From an uncultured Pseudocitrobacter sp. (GTDB taxonomy: Bacteria > Pseudomonadota > Gammaproteobacteria > Enterobacterales > Enterobacteriaceae), in contig CAJYVI010000020.1 in the NCBI GenBank assembly GCA_913778145.1, forward strand, positions 1 to 64,000: a stretch of 64,000 bases of DNA. The letters run 5' to 3'. A model generated the notes under the pieces. That model saw only the letters and a list, made by a program, of their open reading frames with translations, ran no database searches and had not been told where the DNA came from. The first letter of the stretch is position 1. Every line of letters starts with the position of its first letter. The translations under genes were made by a program, and so were the position numbers. Shown piece after piece: positions 54,438 through 63,656 of this stretch.

Positions 54438-55775
54438 TTATTTTTCGTTCACTATCACCACATCCTGCGGATGCCAGCCTGCGGGCAACGGTATCGGCCG
54501 CACGGCGTTGAACTCGCGCAGCACCAGCCCGGCTACGCCGTCGGCATACAGTGCCGGAAGCCCGCCTGGATAAGGTTCAACGCCCCATGCGCGCCCGGTT
54601 TGTGGGTTTACCAGATAGGCATTATCCAGCCCCATGCCGGTCGGTTTCGCCGGGTTGCACGGCGGGCGAACGTCAAAGCAGCCCTGCTCCTGCGCATCGC
54701 CCTTCACCTGCTGAAGCTGAACGCCGTTAAACGTGATGTCGTGGATATCGCCTGCGGTTTCACTGTGCAGGTTGATTGCCCCTTCGCTGATGCCAGAAAG
54801 GTTGCTGAACGTGATGTGCGTAATCTGCCCGGCGGCAACCTGCGGATCGCGACGGCGGGCGGAGAGATAAACCGGGTCAGCCTTTCCCCAGTGGCACGGA
54901 TGACCGTGGCGGCAATCAAACAGAATGTTGCTAAAGCTCATCTGGCTGAACGCGCCGCCATCGCGCGACACCAGGCCGATGCCGCGATTGGACTCAAAAA
55001 TGGTGCAGTTGCTGACAATGATATGGCTGATATCCGCCGCCGTTTCGGTGCCCACTTTGATGGCGCAGCTTTTCGAACGGATGATGCAGTTGTTCACCAC
55101 CACATGGCGGGTCGGCTGCTGCAGAGCGGGCGCTTTACGGGTGGTTTTCAGGCAAATGCCGTCATCGGCGGCGCTGAAGTAGCTATCGCTGATGTGCACA
55201 AACTGGCAGCTGTCGAGATCCAGCGCGTCGGTATTGGAGAGCGCCAGATCGTTGTCGATGGTTAAGCGGTGAATGAAAATATGTTTGCAGCTCACCAGAT
55301 GCGCGGTCCACATCGGCGAATCCGCCAGCGTGATATCGCACAACCGCACCTGCTCGCACCCTTCCAGCACCAGCAGACGCGGGCGCTGCGCGGCAGGCTG
55401 ACGATAGCCCTGCGCATCGGCCTGCGGCGCAAACCAGGCTGCCGCATTGCCTTCCACGCGCCCTTCCCCGCTGAGGGTTACCTGGCGCTGATTGCGGGCA
55501 TACAGCAGCGCCATATGCGACAACTCAGCCATGGACTGCGTCAGGTCTGCCGGGTAATCCGCCGCGTTCGGGCTGGCGCGCAGGCAGGCTCCGGCTTCCA
55601 GGTGCAGGGTAAAATGGGACGGTAGCACCAGCGTGCCGGTCAACCAGATGCCGGGCGGAATGCTCAACGTACCGCCTCCTGCCGCCGCGATCGTATCAAT
55701 CATCTGCTGCAACTGCGCCGTAACCGGACGCGTGCCGGTATTATCAAGCCCGGCATGTTCAAGGGAGAGTTTCAT
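54438..55775 (-). CDS. GH28-family glycoside hydrolase (pectinase-like)
   Basis: A 445-residue right-handed beta-helix enzyme. The general catalytic Asp motifs are NTDALD at 181-186 (canonical NTDG) and ADDG at 203-206; the canonical HG is replaced by KVGTE at 240-244, and RIK by RGIGLVSRDGG at 264-274. Family members hydrolyse galacturonan or rhamnogalacturonan. There is no signal peptide, so it is cytoplasmic and likely cleaves imported oligomers. First gene before the GPH symporter. Confidence 0.85.
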   Translation of the reverse strand: MKLSLEHAGLDNTGTRPVTAQLQQMIDTIAAAGGGTLSIPPGIWLTGTLVLPSHFTLHLEAGACLRASPNAADYPADLTQSMAELSHMALLYARNQRQVTLSGEGRVEGNAAAWFAPQADAQGYRQPAAQRPRLLVLEGCEQVRLCDITLADSPMWTAHLVSCKHIFIHRLTIDNDLALSNTDALDLDSCQFVHISDSYFSAADDGICLKTTRKAPALQQPTRHVVVNNCIIRSKSCAIKVGTETAADISHIIVSNCTIFESNRGIGLVSRDGGAFSQMSFSNILFDCRHGHPCHWGKADPVYLSARRRDPQVAAGQITHITFSNLSGISEGAINLHSETAGDIHDITFNGVQLQQVKGDAQEQGCFDVRPPCNPAKPTGMGLDNAYLVNPQTGRAWGVEPYPGGLPALYADGVAGLVLREFNAVRPIPLPAGWHPQDVVIVNEK

Positions 55776-56217
55776 TGCGCTACCTGTTTGATTTGCGATA
55801 GCCGCATTTAACGAAGTTTTCGCCCTTAGCTCGCGCGCTGTTTCCAGGCTTTTTTACGTAATAGTGAAAATCATCACGTCCGCCGAACGGGGGAGAAATA
55901 GCTTTTGATGGCGCGCACAAAATCGACGACGCAGAGGAAAGGGAAATGCGTTGAAAGTCACATTTTCATCGGCGAGGAGGGATAAAAGCGCGAGCAAAAT
56001 GGTGGGGATAGTGAAATGTAATTGTGGAAGGTGACGATGTTCACGGAAGTGGGAAATGGGTGGAGGATGGGGATTGATTTTTGGTGGGTGCGGTGGATGC
56101 TGCCCCTCACCCCGGCCCTCACCCGCAGGGAGAGGGGGAAAACCAGCGAAGAACAATTAGACTGGCACGATCGGTTCCCTCTCCCTGCGGGAGAGGGTTA
56201 GGGTGAGGGGTGAGAGC
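55776..56217. other. 442-bp gap before the GH28 operon
   Basis: Holds the promoter region of the leftward GH28-GPH operon in its left part. No gene is seen. The right end carries a large palindromic repeat (see 56103-56210). Confidence 0.6.
56103..56210. repeat. Large palindromic repeat next to the bglX 3' end
   Basis: CCCCTCACCC and CCCGCAGGGAGAGGG at 56103-56136 are inverted at 56177-56210 (CCCTCTCCCTGCGGG and GGGTGAGGGG), around a 40-base loop. The arms are long, C-rich and nearly perfect. It resembles interspersed palindromes common in Enterobacteriaceae, and can end the bglX transcript. Confidence 0.8.
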
Positions 56218-58515
56218 CTACTTCAGCTCAAACTCCCCCTGCTTCACGCGCGCCGAATCCACGCCGATAAAGACATTGAATTTGCCCGGCTCCGCATCGT
56301 ATTTCATGCTCTGATTCCAGAACTTCAGCGCCTCTACGTCAATCGGGAAGCTGACGGTTTGCGTTTCACCCGGTTTCAGCGTCACTTTCTCAAAGCCTTT
56401 CAGCTGTTTTACCGGGCGACTCATTGATGCGGTCACATCCTGCAAATACATCTGAATCACCGTCGCGCCTTCGCGTTTGCCGCTGTTGGTAACGTCTACG
56501 CTGGCGGTGACCTTGCCGTCGCGCGTCATCGACGGTGCCGACATTTTCACGTCAGAAACGGTGAACGTGGTGTAGCTCAGGCCATAGCCGAACGGATACA
56601 GCGGGCCGTTGGCTTCATCGAAGTAGCGCGAGGTGTACTTGTTCGGTTTATCCGCATTATACGGGCGACCGGTGTTGAGATGGCTGTAGTAAACCGGGAT
56701 CTGGCCCACTGAACGCGGGAAGGACATCGGCAGTTTACCGGACGGGTTGTAGTCACCGAACAGCACGTCAGCGATAGCATTACCGCCTTCGGTACCGGCA
56801 AACCAGGTTTCCAGAATTGCGTCAGCCTGCTGATCTTCTTTCACCAGCGCCAGCGGACGCCCATTCATCAGCACCAGCACCAGCGGTTTACCGGTAGCTT
56901 TTAGCGCGGCAATCAGGTCGCGCTGGCTTTGCGGGATCTCGATATTGGTGCGGCTGGAGGCTTCATGTGCCATCCCCTGCGCTTCGCCCACTACGGCCAC
57001 CACGACGTCGGATTGTTTCGCCGCCGCCACCGCTTCATCAATCATCGCCTGCGGGGAGCGCGGGTCAACTTTGACCGCTTCTTCATACAGGTTCAGGAAA
57101 TCGACAATGCCTTTATCATTGGTGACGTTCGCGCCTTTGGCGTAAACCACTTTGCCCTTATCACCTAACGCGTTTTGAATCCCGGTGAGTACGGTCACCG
57201 ATTGGTCTGCCACGCCAGCTGCCGACCAGCTGCCCATCACATCACGTTTACTGTCGGCCAGTGGGCCAACCACCGCCACGGTACCGGATTTTTTCAGCGG
57301 CAGCGTCTCAAGACGATTTTTCAGCAGCACCAGGCTTTCACGCGCGACAGCGCGCGCATCTTTGCGATGCAGGCGGCTTTCAGCATTGGTGTCCTGCGGG
57401 TCTGATTCTTTCGGCCCAAGGTGGCTGTACGGGTCGTTAAACAGCCCCATGTCATATTTAACGTTCAGCACGTGACGCGCGGCATCGTCCAGTTCCGCCA
57501 TTGTCACTTTGCCTGATTTCACCAGCCCCGGCAGGTATTTGCTGTAGTATTCGTCGCTCATACTCATGTTGATGCCGGACTTCAGCGCCACGCGTACCGC
57601 ATCTTCCGGGTCGGAGGCGGTGCCGTGTTTAATCAGCTCTTTAATCGCCCCGTGGTCGGAAACGGTAATACCCTTGAAACCCCACTTATCGCGCAGGATC
57701 TCTTTGAGCAACCACGCGTCCGAGGTTGCAGGCGTGCCGTTCAGCGAGTTCAGCGCGACCATCACCGCACCGCTGCCCGCATCCAGCCCCGCTTTGTACG
57801 GCGGCATATAGTCGTTAAACAGGCGCTGCGAACTCATATCAACGGTGTTGTACTCTTTCCCGCCCTCAACCGCGCCGTAGGCGGCGAAGTGTTTTACGCT
57901 GGTCATCACCGAATAGCGATCCGCCGGGCTTTTGCCCTGCATCGCTTCCACCATGGTTTTGCCCATGATTGAGGTCAAATAGGTATCTTCGCCAAAGCCT
58001 TCCGAAGCACGGCCCCAGCGCGGGTCGCGCGAGACGTCAACCATCGGCGCCCAGGTCATATTCAGGCCATCATCCGCCGCTTCATAAGCAGACACGCGGC
58101 CTACGGTGCGCACCGCATCAAGGTTAAAGCTGGACGCCAGGCCGAGGCTAATCGGGAAGACAGTTCGCTGGCCATGTAGCACGTCGTAGGCGAAGAACAG
58201 TGGAATTTTCAGGCGGCTCAGTTCCATCACCTGATCCTGCATTTTGCGGATATCCTGGCGGGTGACGGTGTTAAAGATAGCCCCAACCTGGCCTTCTTTA
58301 ATCATGTCGCGAATCGCCTCTTTCGGGTTATCCGGGCCGACGCTTATCAAACGAAGCTGACCAATTTTTTCATCAACTGTCATCTTTTGGAGCAGCCCGG
58401 TAACGAACGCATCTCGTGCCTCGGGCGTCAAAGGGTGATTGCCGAACAGATCTTCCGCCAGCGCGGGTTGCAGCGCCAGGCTCACGGCGACGCCTACAGA
58501 ACATAACCATTTCAT
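56218..58515 (-). CDS. bglX: BglX periplasmic beta-glucosidase
   Basis: A GH3 enzyme of 765 residues, signal peptide 1-20 (ends QPALA). N-terminal GH3 barrel with the nucleophile Asp in ITVSDHGAI, a C-terminal alpha/beta sandwich, and a fibronectin-III-like domain. It hydrolyses beta-glucosides in the periplasm. Divergent from dld, as in E. coli. Confidence 0.97.
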   Translation of the reverse strand: MKWLCSVGVAVSLALQPALAEDLFGNHPLTPEARDAFVTGLLQKMTVDEKIGQLRLISVGPDNPKEAIRDMIKEGQVGAIFNTVTRQDIRKMQDQVMELSRLKIPLFFAYDVLHGQRTVFPISLGLASSFNLDAVRTVGRVSAYEAADDGLNMTWAPMVDVSRDPRWGRASEGFGEDTYLTSIMGKTMVEAMQGKSPADRYSVMTSVKHFAAYGAVEGGKEYNTVDMSSQRLFNDYMPPYKAGLDAGSGAVMVALNSLNGTPATSDAWLLKEILRDKWGFKGITVSDHGAIKELIKHGTASDPEDAVRVALKSGINMSMSDEYYSKYLPGLVKSGKVTMAELDDAARHVLNVKYDMGLFNDPYSHLGPKESDPQDTNAESRLHRKDARAVARESLVLLKNRLETLPLKKSGTVAVVGPLADSKRDVMGSWSAAGVADQSVTVLTGIQNALGDKGKVVYAKGANVTNDKGIVDFLNLYEEAVKVDPRSPQAMIDEAVAAAKQSDVVVAVVGEAQGMAHEASSRTNIEIPQSQRDLIAALKATGKPLVLVLMNGRPLALVKEDQQADAILETWFAGTEGGNAIADVLFGDYNPSGKLPMSFPRSVGQIPVYYSHLNTGRPYNADKPNKYTSRYFDEANGPLYPFGYGLSYTTFTVSDVKMSAPSMTRDGKVTASVDVTNSGKREGATVIQMYLQDVTASMSRPVKQLKGFEKVTLKPGETQTVSFPIDVEALKFWNQSMKYDAEPGKFNVFIGVDSARVKQGEFELK

Positions 58516-58711
58516 GTTGTTAGTCTCTTTATTCCATGCCAGTCAATCGGCGAAAGTTGATGAAAAACCGCAGTTTGCCATAAGCCTAAACGGCTGAGGA
58601 GCAGAAAGCGAAGGTTATTCTCTGAATTTTCGAAACATTCATACTCCCAATAAATCTGCAAAGCGCTATTCTTAGGGACGACAAATTAGTCTCACCACAA
58701 GGAGTGGAATG

Positions 58712-60475
58712 ATGTCTGCACAAGCCACCACTGATAATAAAGCGCTAATTAACGAACTCACCCGTCTGGTCGGTCACGCTCACCTGTTGACCGATCCGGC
58801 GAAAACCGCCCGCTATCGTAAGGGCTTCCGCTCCGGTCACGGTGACGCGCTGGCCGTTGTCTTCCCCGGTTCACTGCTTGAACTGTGGCGCGTACTCAAC
58901 GCCTGCGTGAACGCGGATAAAATCATTCTGATGCAGGCGGCAAACACCGGCCTGACCGAAGGCTCAACGCCGAGCGGCAACGATTACGATCGCGAAATTG
59001 TCATCATCAGTACCCTGCGTCTTGATAAGCTGCATCTGCTCGATAAGGGCGAACAAGTGCTGGCCTGGCCGGGTACCACGCTCTATTCTCTGGAAAAAGC
59101 GCTTAAGCCGCTGGGACGCGAGCCACACTCTGTGATTGGCTCTTCCTGCATTGGGGCATCGGTTATCGGCGGGATCTGCAACAACTCCGGCGGATCGCTG
59201 GTGCAGCGCGGCCCGGCGTATACCGAAATGTCGCTGTTTGCCCGTATTGACGAGAACGGCAAGCTGACGCTGGTTAACCACCTGGGCATTGATCTGGGTG
59301 AAACGCCGGAGCAGATCCTCAGCAAACTCGATGATGAACGCGTAAAAGACAGCGACGTGCGCCACGATGGCCGCCACGCGCACGATCACGATTACGTCAC
59401 CCGCGTACGCGATGTCGAAGCCGACACTCCGGCCCGCTACAACGCCGACCCGGCACGCCTGTTCGAATCATCCGGCTGCGCGGGCAAACTGGCCGTCTTC
59501 GCCGTGCGCCTGGACACCTTCCCGGCGGAAAAACGTCAGCAGGTGTTTTACATCGGCACCAATCAGCCGGACGTGCTGACGGAAATCCGTCGCCACATTC
59601 TGGCGGAATTTAAAAACCTGCCGGTAGCAGGCGAATATATGCATCGTGATATTTACGATATCGCCGAGCAGTACGGCAAAGATACCTTCCTGATGATCGA
59701 CAAACTCGGCACCGACAAAATGCCGTTCTTCTTCACCCTGAAGGGGCGCACCGACGCGATGCTGGAAAAGGTGTCGCTGTTTAAGCCGCACTTTACCGAC
59801 CGTTTTATGCAGAAAGTCGGCCACGTCTTCCCGGCGCACCTTCCGGCACGCATGAAACAGTGGCGCGATAAATATGAGCATCACCTGCTGCTGAAAATGG
59901 CGGGCGACGGTATTGAAGAAGCGCAGGCCTGGCTGGCGGAGTACTTCAAACAGGCGGAAGGCGGCTATTTTGTCTGTACTGCCGAAGAGGGCAGCAAAGC
60001 CTTCCTGCACCGTTTTGCGGCGGCGGGCGCGGCCATTCGCTATCAGGCAGTTCACGCTGATGAAGTCGAGGATATTCTGGCGCTGGATATTGCCCTGCGT
60101 CGTAACGATACCGAGTGGTTTGAGCATCTGCCGCCGGAAATCGATAGCCAGCTGGTGCATAAGCTCTACTACGGCCACTTTATGTGTCACGTGTTCCATC
60201 AGGATTACATCGTCAAAAAAGGCGTGGACGCACACGAGCTGAAAGAAAAAATGCTGGTGCTGCTGCGCGAACGCGGCGCGCAGTATCCGGCGGAACATAA
60301 CGTTGGACATCTGTACGAAGCCGCCGACAGCTTAAAACGTTTTTATCGTGAAAACGATCCGACGAACAGCATGAACCCCGGCATCGGTAAAACCAGTAAA
60401 CAGAAATACTGGGGCGAAGGAAAGCCGCAGAATAATCACGTTCCTGCCACAAGCGACGAGCCCTCCCTGAAATAA
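58712..60475 (+). CDS. dld: D-lactate dehydrogenase, quinone-linked
   Basis: An FAD flavoprotein of the inner-membrane face that oxidises D-lactate to pyruvate. 587 residues from the second of two ATGs (58712, better spaced from AAGGAG than 58709). FAD-binding type 4 domain with IGASVIGGICNNSGGSLVQRG, then the lactate dehydrogenase membrane-binding domain. The C-terminus is about 16 residues longer than in E. coli (ends SDEPSLK). Confidence 0.97.
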   Translation: MSAQATTDNKALINELTRLVGHAHLLTDPAKTARYRKGFRSGHGDALAVVFPGSLLELWRVLNACVNADKIILMQAANTGLTEGSTPSGNDYDREIVIISTLRLDKLHLLDKGEQVLAWPGTTLYSLEKALKPLGREPHSVIGSSCIGASVIGGICNNSGGSLVQRGPAYTEMSLFARIDENGKLTLVNHLGIDLGETPEQILSKLDDERVKDSDVRHDGRHAHDHDYVTRVRDVEADTPARYNADPARLFESSGCAGKLAVFAVRLDTFPAEKRQQVFYIGTNQPDVLTEIRRHILAEFKNLPVAGEYMHRDIYDIAEQYGKDTFLMIDKLGTDKMPFFFTLKGRTDAMLEKVSLFKPHFTDRFMQKVGHVFPAHLPARMKQWRDKYEHHLLLKMAGDGIEEAQAWLAEYFKQAEGGYFVCTAEEGSKAFLHRFAAAGAAIRYQAVHADEVEDILALDIALRRNDTEWFEHLPPEIDSQLVHKLYYGHFMCHVFHQDYIVKKGVDAHELKEKMLVLLRERGAQYPAEHNVGHLYEAADSLKRFYRENDPTNSMNPGIGKTSKQKYWGEGKPQNNHVPATSDEPSLK

Positions 60476-60525
60476 GGGGGACGGATTGTTATTCAGGTTC
60501 GCGCCGTATTAGAGTGGGTGAATGA

Positions 60526-60557
60526 CGCCGGGGGAACGCTTCTCCGGCGATTTTTTT
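60526..60557 (+). terminator. dld terminator
   Basis: CGCCGG...CCGGCG stem (60526-60549) with a G-rich loop that can extend it, followed by ATTTTTTT. Confidence 0.8.
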
Positions 60558-60573
60558 CACGAGGAATCTGAGT

Positions 60574-61128
60574 ATGTCCGCGCGCGAAGCCGCTACTGCC
60601 ACTGATGTTGACATTCGTTTAGCCCAGCCTGATGACGTTCACGCTATTTCCGCTATTTATGCCTGTCACGTGCTGAACGGGCGAGCCTCCTTTGAAGAAA
60701 CCCCGCCTTCTATTGAAGAAATGCGCGAACGCATGAAGAAGGTGAATGATCACGGTTTGCCGTGGCTGGTTGCGCTGTATCGCGGCGTGGTGGTTGGATA
60801 CTGCTACGCCTCGCCCTACCGCCCTCGCCCGGCGTATCGTTATACGGTGGAAGAGTCGATTTATCTGGATGCGACCATGACCGGGCACGGCATTGGCAGC
60901 GCGCTGCTGGGCAGGTTGATTGAGATTTGCGAGCAGGGGCCGTGGCGGCAAATGTTGGCGGTAGTCGGCGACGGGCACAATAATCCAGGCTCGCTGAACC
61001 TGCATAAGAAACTCGGGTTCGTGATTGCCGGGCAGTTGCGTAGCGTAGGCTATAAGCTCGGTGACTGGCGGGATACGTTGATTATGCAGCGCCCGCTCAA
61101 TGATGGGGATTGGACGCTGCCGGAGTAG
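60574..61128 (+). CDS. GNAT N-acetyltransferase, phosphinothricin-acetyltransferase-like
   Basis: A 184-residue GNAT. The order of IRLAQPDDVHAISAIY, EESIYLDATMTGHGIGSALL (acetyl-CoA site, residues about 92-111) and NPGSLNLHKKLGFV is that of the PAT/MddA/YncA branch, which acetylates methionine derivatives or phosphinothricin. The GHGIGSALL variant replaces the more usual RGxGxG. It starts only 17 bases after the dld terminator. Confidence 0.85.
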   Translation: MSAREAATATDVDIRLAQPDDVHAISAIYACHVLNGRASFEETPPSIEEMRERMKKVNDHGLPWLVALYRGVVVGYCYASPYRPRPAYRYTVEESIYLDATMTGHGIGSALLGRLIEICEQGPWRQMLAVVGDGHNNPGSLNLHKKLGFVIAGQLRSVGYKLGDWRDTLIMQRPLNDGDWTLPE

Positions 61129-61129
61129 C

Positions 61130-61210
61130 AGGTTTAGTGCAGCGCATCCGGCAAAACCCAGCTCCGCGCCCGTAGGCCGGATAAGCGCAGCGCCATCCGG
61201 CATTACCGCG
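61130..61210. repeat. REP/BIME element between the GNAT gene and pbpG
   Basis: Opposed gcatccggcaa and gtaggccggataagcgcagcgccatccggca units between convergent genes. Confidence 0.8.
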
Positions 61211-61226
61211 CCGAAGCCGAATAAAC

Positions 61227-62174
61227 TTAATCTTCCTGGGTCGCCACTTTACCGTGCGCCAGGTTGCCCGCAATCTGCGACTCTTTCTGCTTTTTGTAGC
61301 TCAGCGCGGCCGCAGGAACCGGCATCACCTTCCCGGTTTCGACCCAGGTACGCAGACGGCTGGCGTCGGCGAAGTGGGTATATTTACCAAACGCATCCAT
61401 CACCACCATAGCTACCGGACGTTTGTTCATCACCGTACGCATCACCAGACAGTGGCCCGCCGCATTGGTAAAGCCAGTTTTGGTCAGCTGGATATTCCAG
61501 TTATCGCGGTACACCAGATGGTTGGTGTTGCGGAACGGCAGCGTGTACGCCGGGTTAGCAAAAGTCGCCATATCTTCACGCGTGGTGCTCAACTGACCAA
61601 TCAGCGGATACCGTTTGGTGGCAATCAGCATTTTGGTCAGGTCGCGCGCCGTTGATACGTTGTGAATCGACAGCCCGGTCGGTTCCACATAGCGCGTGTG
61701 CGTCATTCCCAACGCTTTGGCTTTCGCATTCATGGCGCGAATAAACGCATCGTAACCGCCAGGATAGTGATGCGCCAGGCTTGCCGCCGCGCGGTTCTCC
61801 GACGACATCAGCGCCAGCAACAGCATATTTTTACGGCTGATTTTACTGTTCAGACGCACGCGGGAATAGATCCCTTTCATCTCCGGCGTGTGGCTGATAT
61901 CGACGCTTAGCATCTCATCAAGCGGCAAATGCGCATCCAGCACGACCATCGCGGTCATGACTTTGGTAATGGAGGCAATCGGGCGCACCAGATCCGGTTC
62001 GCTGGCGTAGATCACTTTATTGGTTTCAAGATCGACAATCATCGCACTACCGGAGGCAATTTCCGGACGCGAGGCCGCAGCCGTCGTCGCTGCCGTTTTA
62101 GCACTCGCCTGAGGCGCAAAAGGCACAGCCAGCATTAGCGCCAGGCTGAGCAGGGAAACGCGAAATTTCTGCAT
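61227..62174 (-). CDS. pbpG: PBP7, D-alanyl-D-alanine endopeptidase
   Basis: A periplasmic low-molecular-weight penicillin-binding protein of 315 residues; signal peptide about 1-25 (ends ASA). Active-site motifs: SITK at 68-71, SEN at 125-127 and KTG at 231-233. It cleaves peptidoglycan crosslinks. Confidence 0.97.
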   Translation of the reverse strand: MQKFRVSLLSLALMLAVPFAPQASAKTAATTAAASRPEIASGSAMIVDLETNKVIYASEPDLVRPIASITKVMTAMVVLDAHLPLDEMLSVDISHTPEMKGIYSRVRLNSKISRKNMLLLALMSSENRAAASLAHHYPGGYDAFIRAMNAKAKALGMTHTRYVEPTGLSIHNVSTARDLTKMLIATKRYPLIGQLSTTREDMATFANPAYTLPFRNTNHLVYRDNWNIQLTKTGFTNAAGHCLVMRTVMNKRPVAMVVMDAFGKYTHFADASRLRTWVETGKVMPVPAAALSYKKQKESQIAGNLAHGKVATQED

Positions 62175-62305
62175 GATGTGTTTTCTGGTGGTTATTTATG
62201 CACTGTATGGAATATGGACGCTACGTGCGTAAGGGCAATGTAGCGAGAAGTCCATCATAGCGCGGAGGACAAGGCGTCTACCAGAAAAGAATAGTGAATA
62301 AATGC

Positions 62306-62343
62306 TGCATTGCTGGCGCGAAACAATTCACACCAGCAATGCA
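62306..62343 (-). terminator. Hairpin after yohC
   Basis: TGCATTGCTGG and CCAGCAATGCA (11-base perfect arms, 16-base loop), 11 bases beyond the yohC stop. No long T run. Confidence 0.5.
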
Positions 62344-62353
62344 TAAGAGCGAA

Positions 62354-62941
62354 TCAGAACAATCGATAACCATAGCCCCACAGAATAACGGTGATCGCCA
62401 GCAGCACTTCCAGTACCAGTACGCCAATTGCCAACGTCGAACTGGCGAAGCTCAACCCCTCTTCGCGGTTAATATTAAGGAACGTTGGAATACCGACGTA
62501 GAGTAAATAGCCGGTGTAGAACAACGCGACCGTACCTATTAGTGCGCAGAGCCAGACCAACGGATAGAGCGCCACAATACCGCTCAGAAACATCGGCGTC
62601 GCTACATAACCGGCAAACACCATACAGCGCTTAAGCGACGGACGCTCCGGATAGTTACGCGCCATCCACCAGATGACGCGCCCCATCACCGCGACGCCCC
62701 CGAGCATCACCCCATAGAAAATCACCGCCAGGAATAAACCGGTCACCGGTGACAGTTTAACCACATTACCATCGCCGAAATTCCAGCCCAGCTGCGTTGT
62801 TCCTATAAATGCACAGATAACAGGAATCGCGGCCATCAACAGAACATGGTGCGTGTAATGGTGTGAAACGGTTTCGTTTTCACTCCGAATGACATGCATT
62901 TCTCGATCGGGATGGGATAACAGACCCCAGACATGGTTCAT
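62354..62941 (-). CDS. yohC: YohC, Yip1-family inner-membrane protein
   Basis: A 195-residue Yip1-domain protein with about five spans. The start MNHVWGLLSHPDREMHVIRSENETVS is close to the E. coli protein, whose role is unknown. Gene order pbpG-yohC-yohD is as in E. coli. Confidence 0.94.
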   Translation of the reverse strand: MNHVWGLLSHPDREMHVIRSENETVSHHYTHHVLLMAAIPVICAFIGTTQLGWNFGDGNVVKLSPVTGLFLAVIFYGVMLGGVAVMGRVIWWMARNYPERPSLKRCMVFAGYVATPMFLSGIVALYPLVWLCALIGTVALFYTGYLLYVGIPTFLNINREEGLSFASSTLAIGVLVLEVLLAITVILWGYGYRLF

Positions 62942-63092
62942 AACGCCTCCTCGACACGGCTTCGTACCACGTAACGTAAGTATAATTCACGCTAATAGAT
63001 TATTTATTGAGCAGACAAAAAATAACGCCGCCCCCGGCTTTCGCTCAGGGGTGTATGCTTAGAGAAGATGTTTAAAGGAAACGACGATAACG

Positions 63093-63656
63093 ATGGATAT
63101 ACCGGCTCTGATTTCACAATATGGTTATGCCGTGCTGGTGCTGGGCAGCATGGCGGAAGGCGAAACGGTGACGCTGCTTGGCGGCGTGGCGGCGCATCAG
63201 GGGTTGCTGCGTTTCCCGCTGGTGGTGATTTCCGTCGCCCTCGGCGGGATGATTGGCGATCAGGTGCTCTATTTGCTGGGCCGCCACTTTGGCGGGCGGA
63301 TGCTGAAGCGCTACTCGCGACAGCACACCAAAATTCGCAAGGCGCAGCGGCTGATCCAGCGTCATCCTTATCTCTTCGTGATTGGCAGCCGCTTTATGTA
63401 TGGTTTTCGTATAATCGGCCCGCTGTTGATTGGTGCCAGCCGTATACCGCCGAAACTCTTTCTGCCGCTCAATATTGTTGGCGCGCTGGTGTGGGCGCTG
63501 ATTTTCACCACCCTCGGCTATGTGGGTGGTGAAGTGGTCGCACCCTGGCTGCACAACCTGGACGCCCATTTGAAACATTGGATCTGGTTAATTCTGGTCG
63601 TTGTCGTTGTGCTGGCCGTACGTTGGTGGTTTAAACGCCGCGCGGATAAATCATAA
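63093..63656 (+). CDS. yohD: YohD, DedA-family membrane protein
   Basis: A 187-residue DedA (SNARE-associated) protein. Conserved glutamate in SMAEGETVTLLGG (residues 15-27) and the R-rich GSRFMYGFRIIGPLLIGAS block of the family. DedA proteins are undecaprenyl-phosphate or lipid flippase-like transporters. The last 6 bases overlap the convergent mdtQ; yohF, which lies between them in E. coli, is absent. Confidence 0.94.
   Translation: MDIPALISQYGYAVLVLGSMAEGETVTLLGGVAAHQGLLRFPLVVISVALGGMIGDQVLYLLGRHFGGRMLKRYSRQHTKIRKAQRLIQRHPYLFVIGSRFMYGFRIIGPLLIGASRIPPKLFLPLNIVGALVWALIFTTLGYVGGEVVAPWLHNLDAHLKHWIWLILVVVVVLAVRWWFKRRADKS

Noticed and set aside
59468-60310. 280-codon minus-strand frame antisense to dld
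   Set aside because: Mirror frame; Dld is certain on the plus strand.
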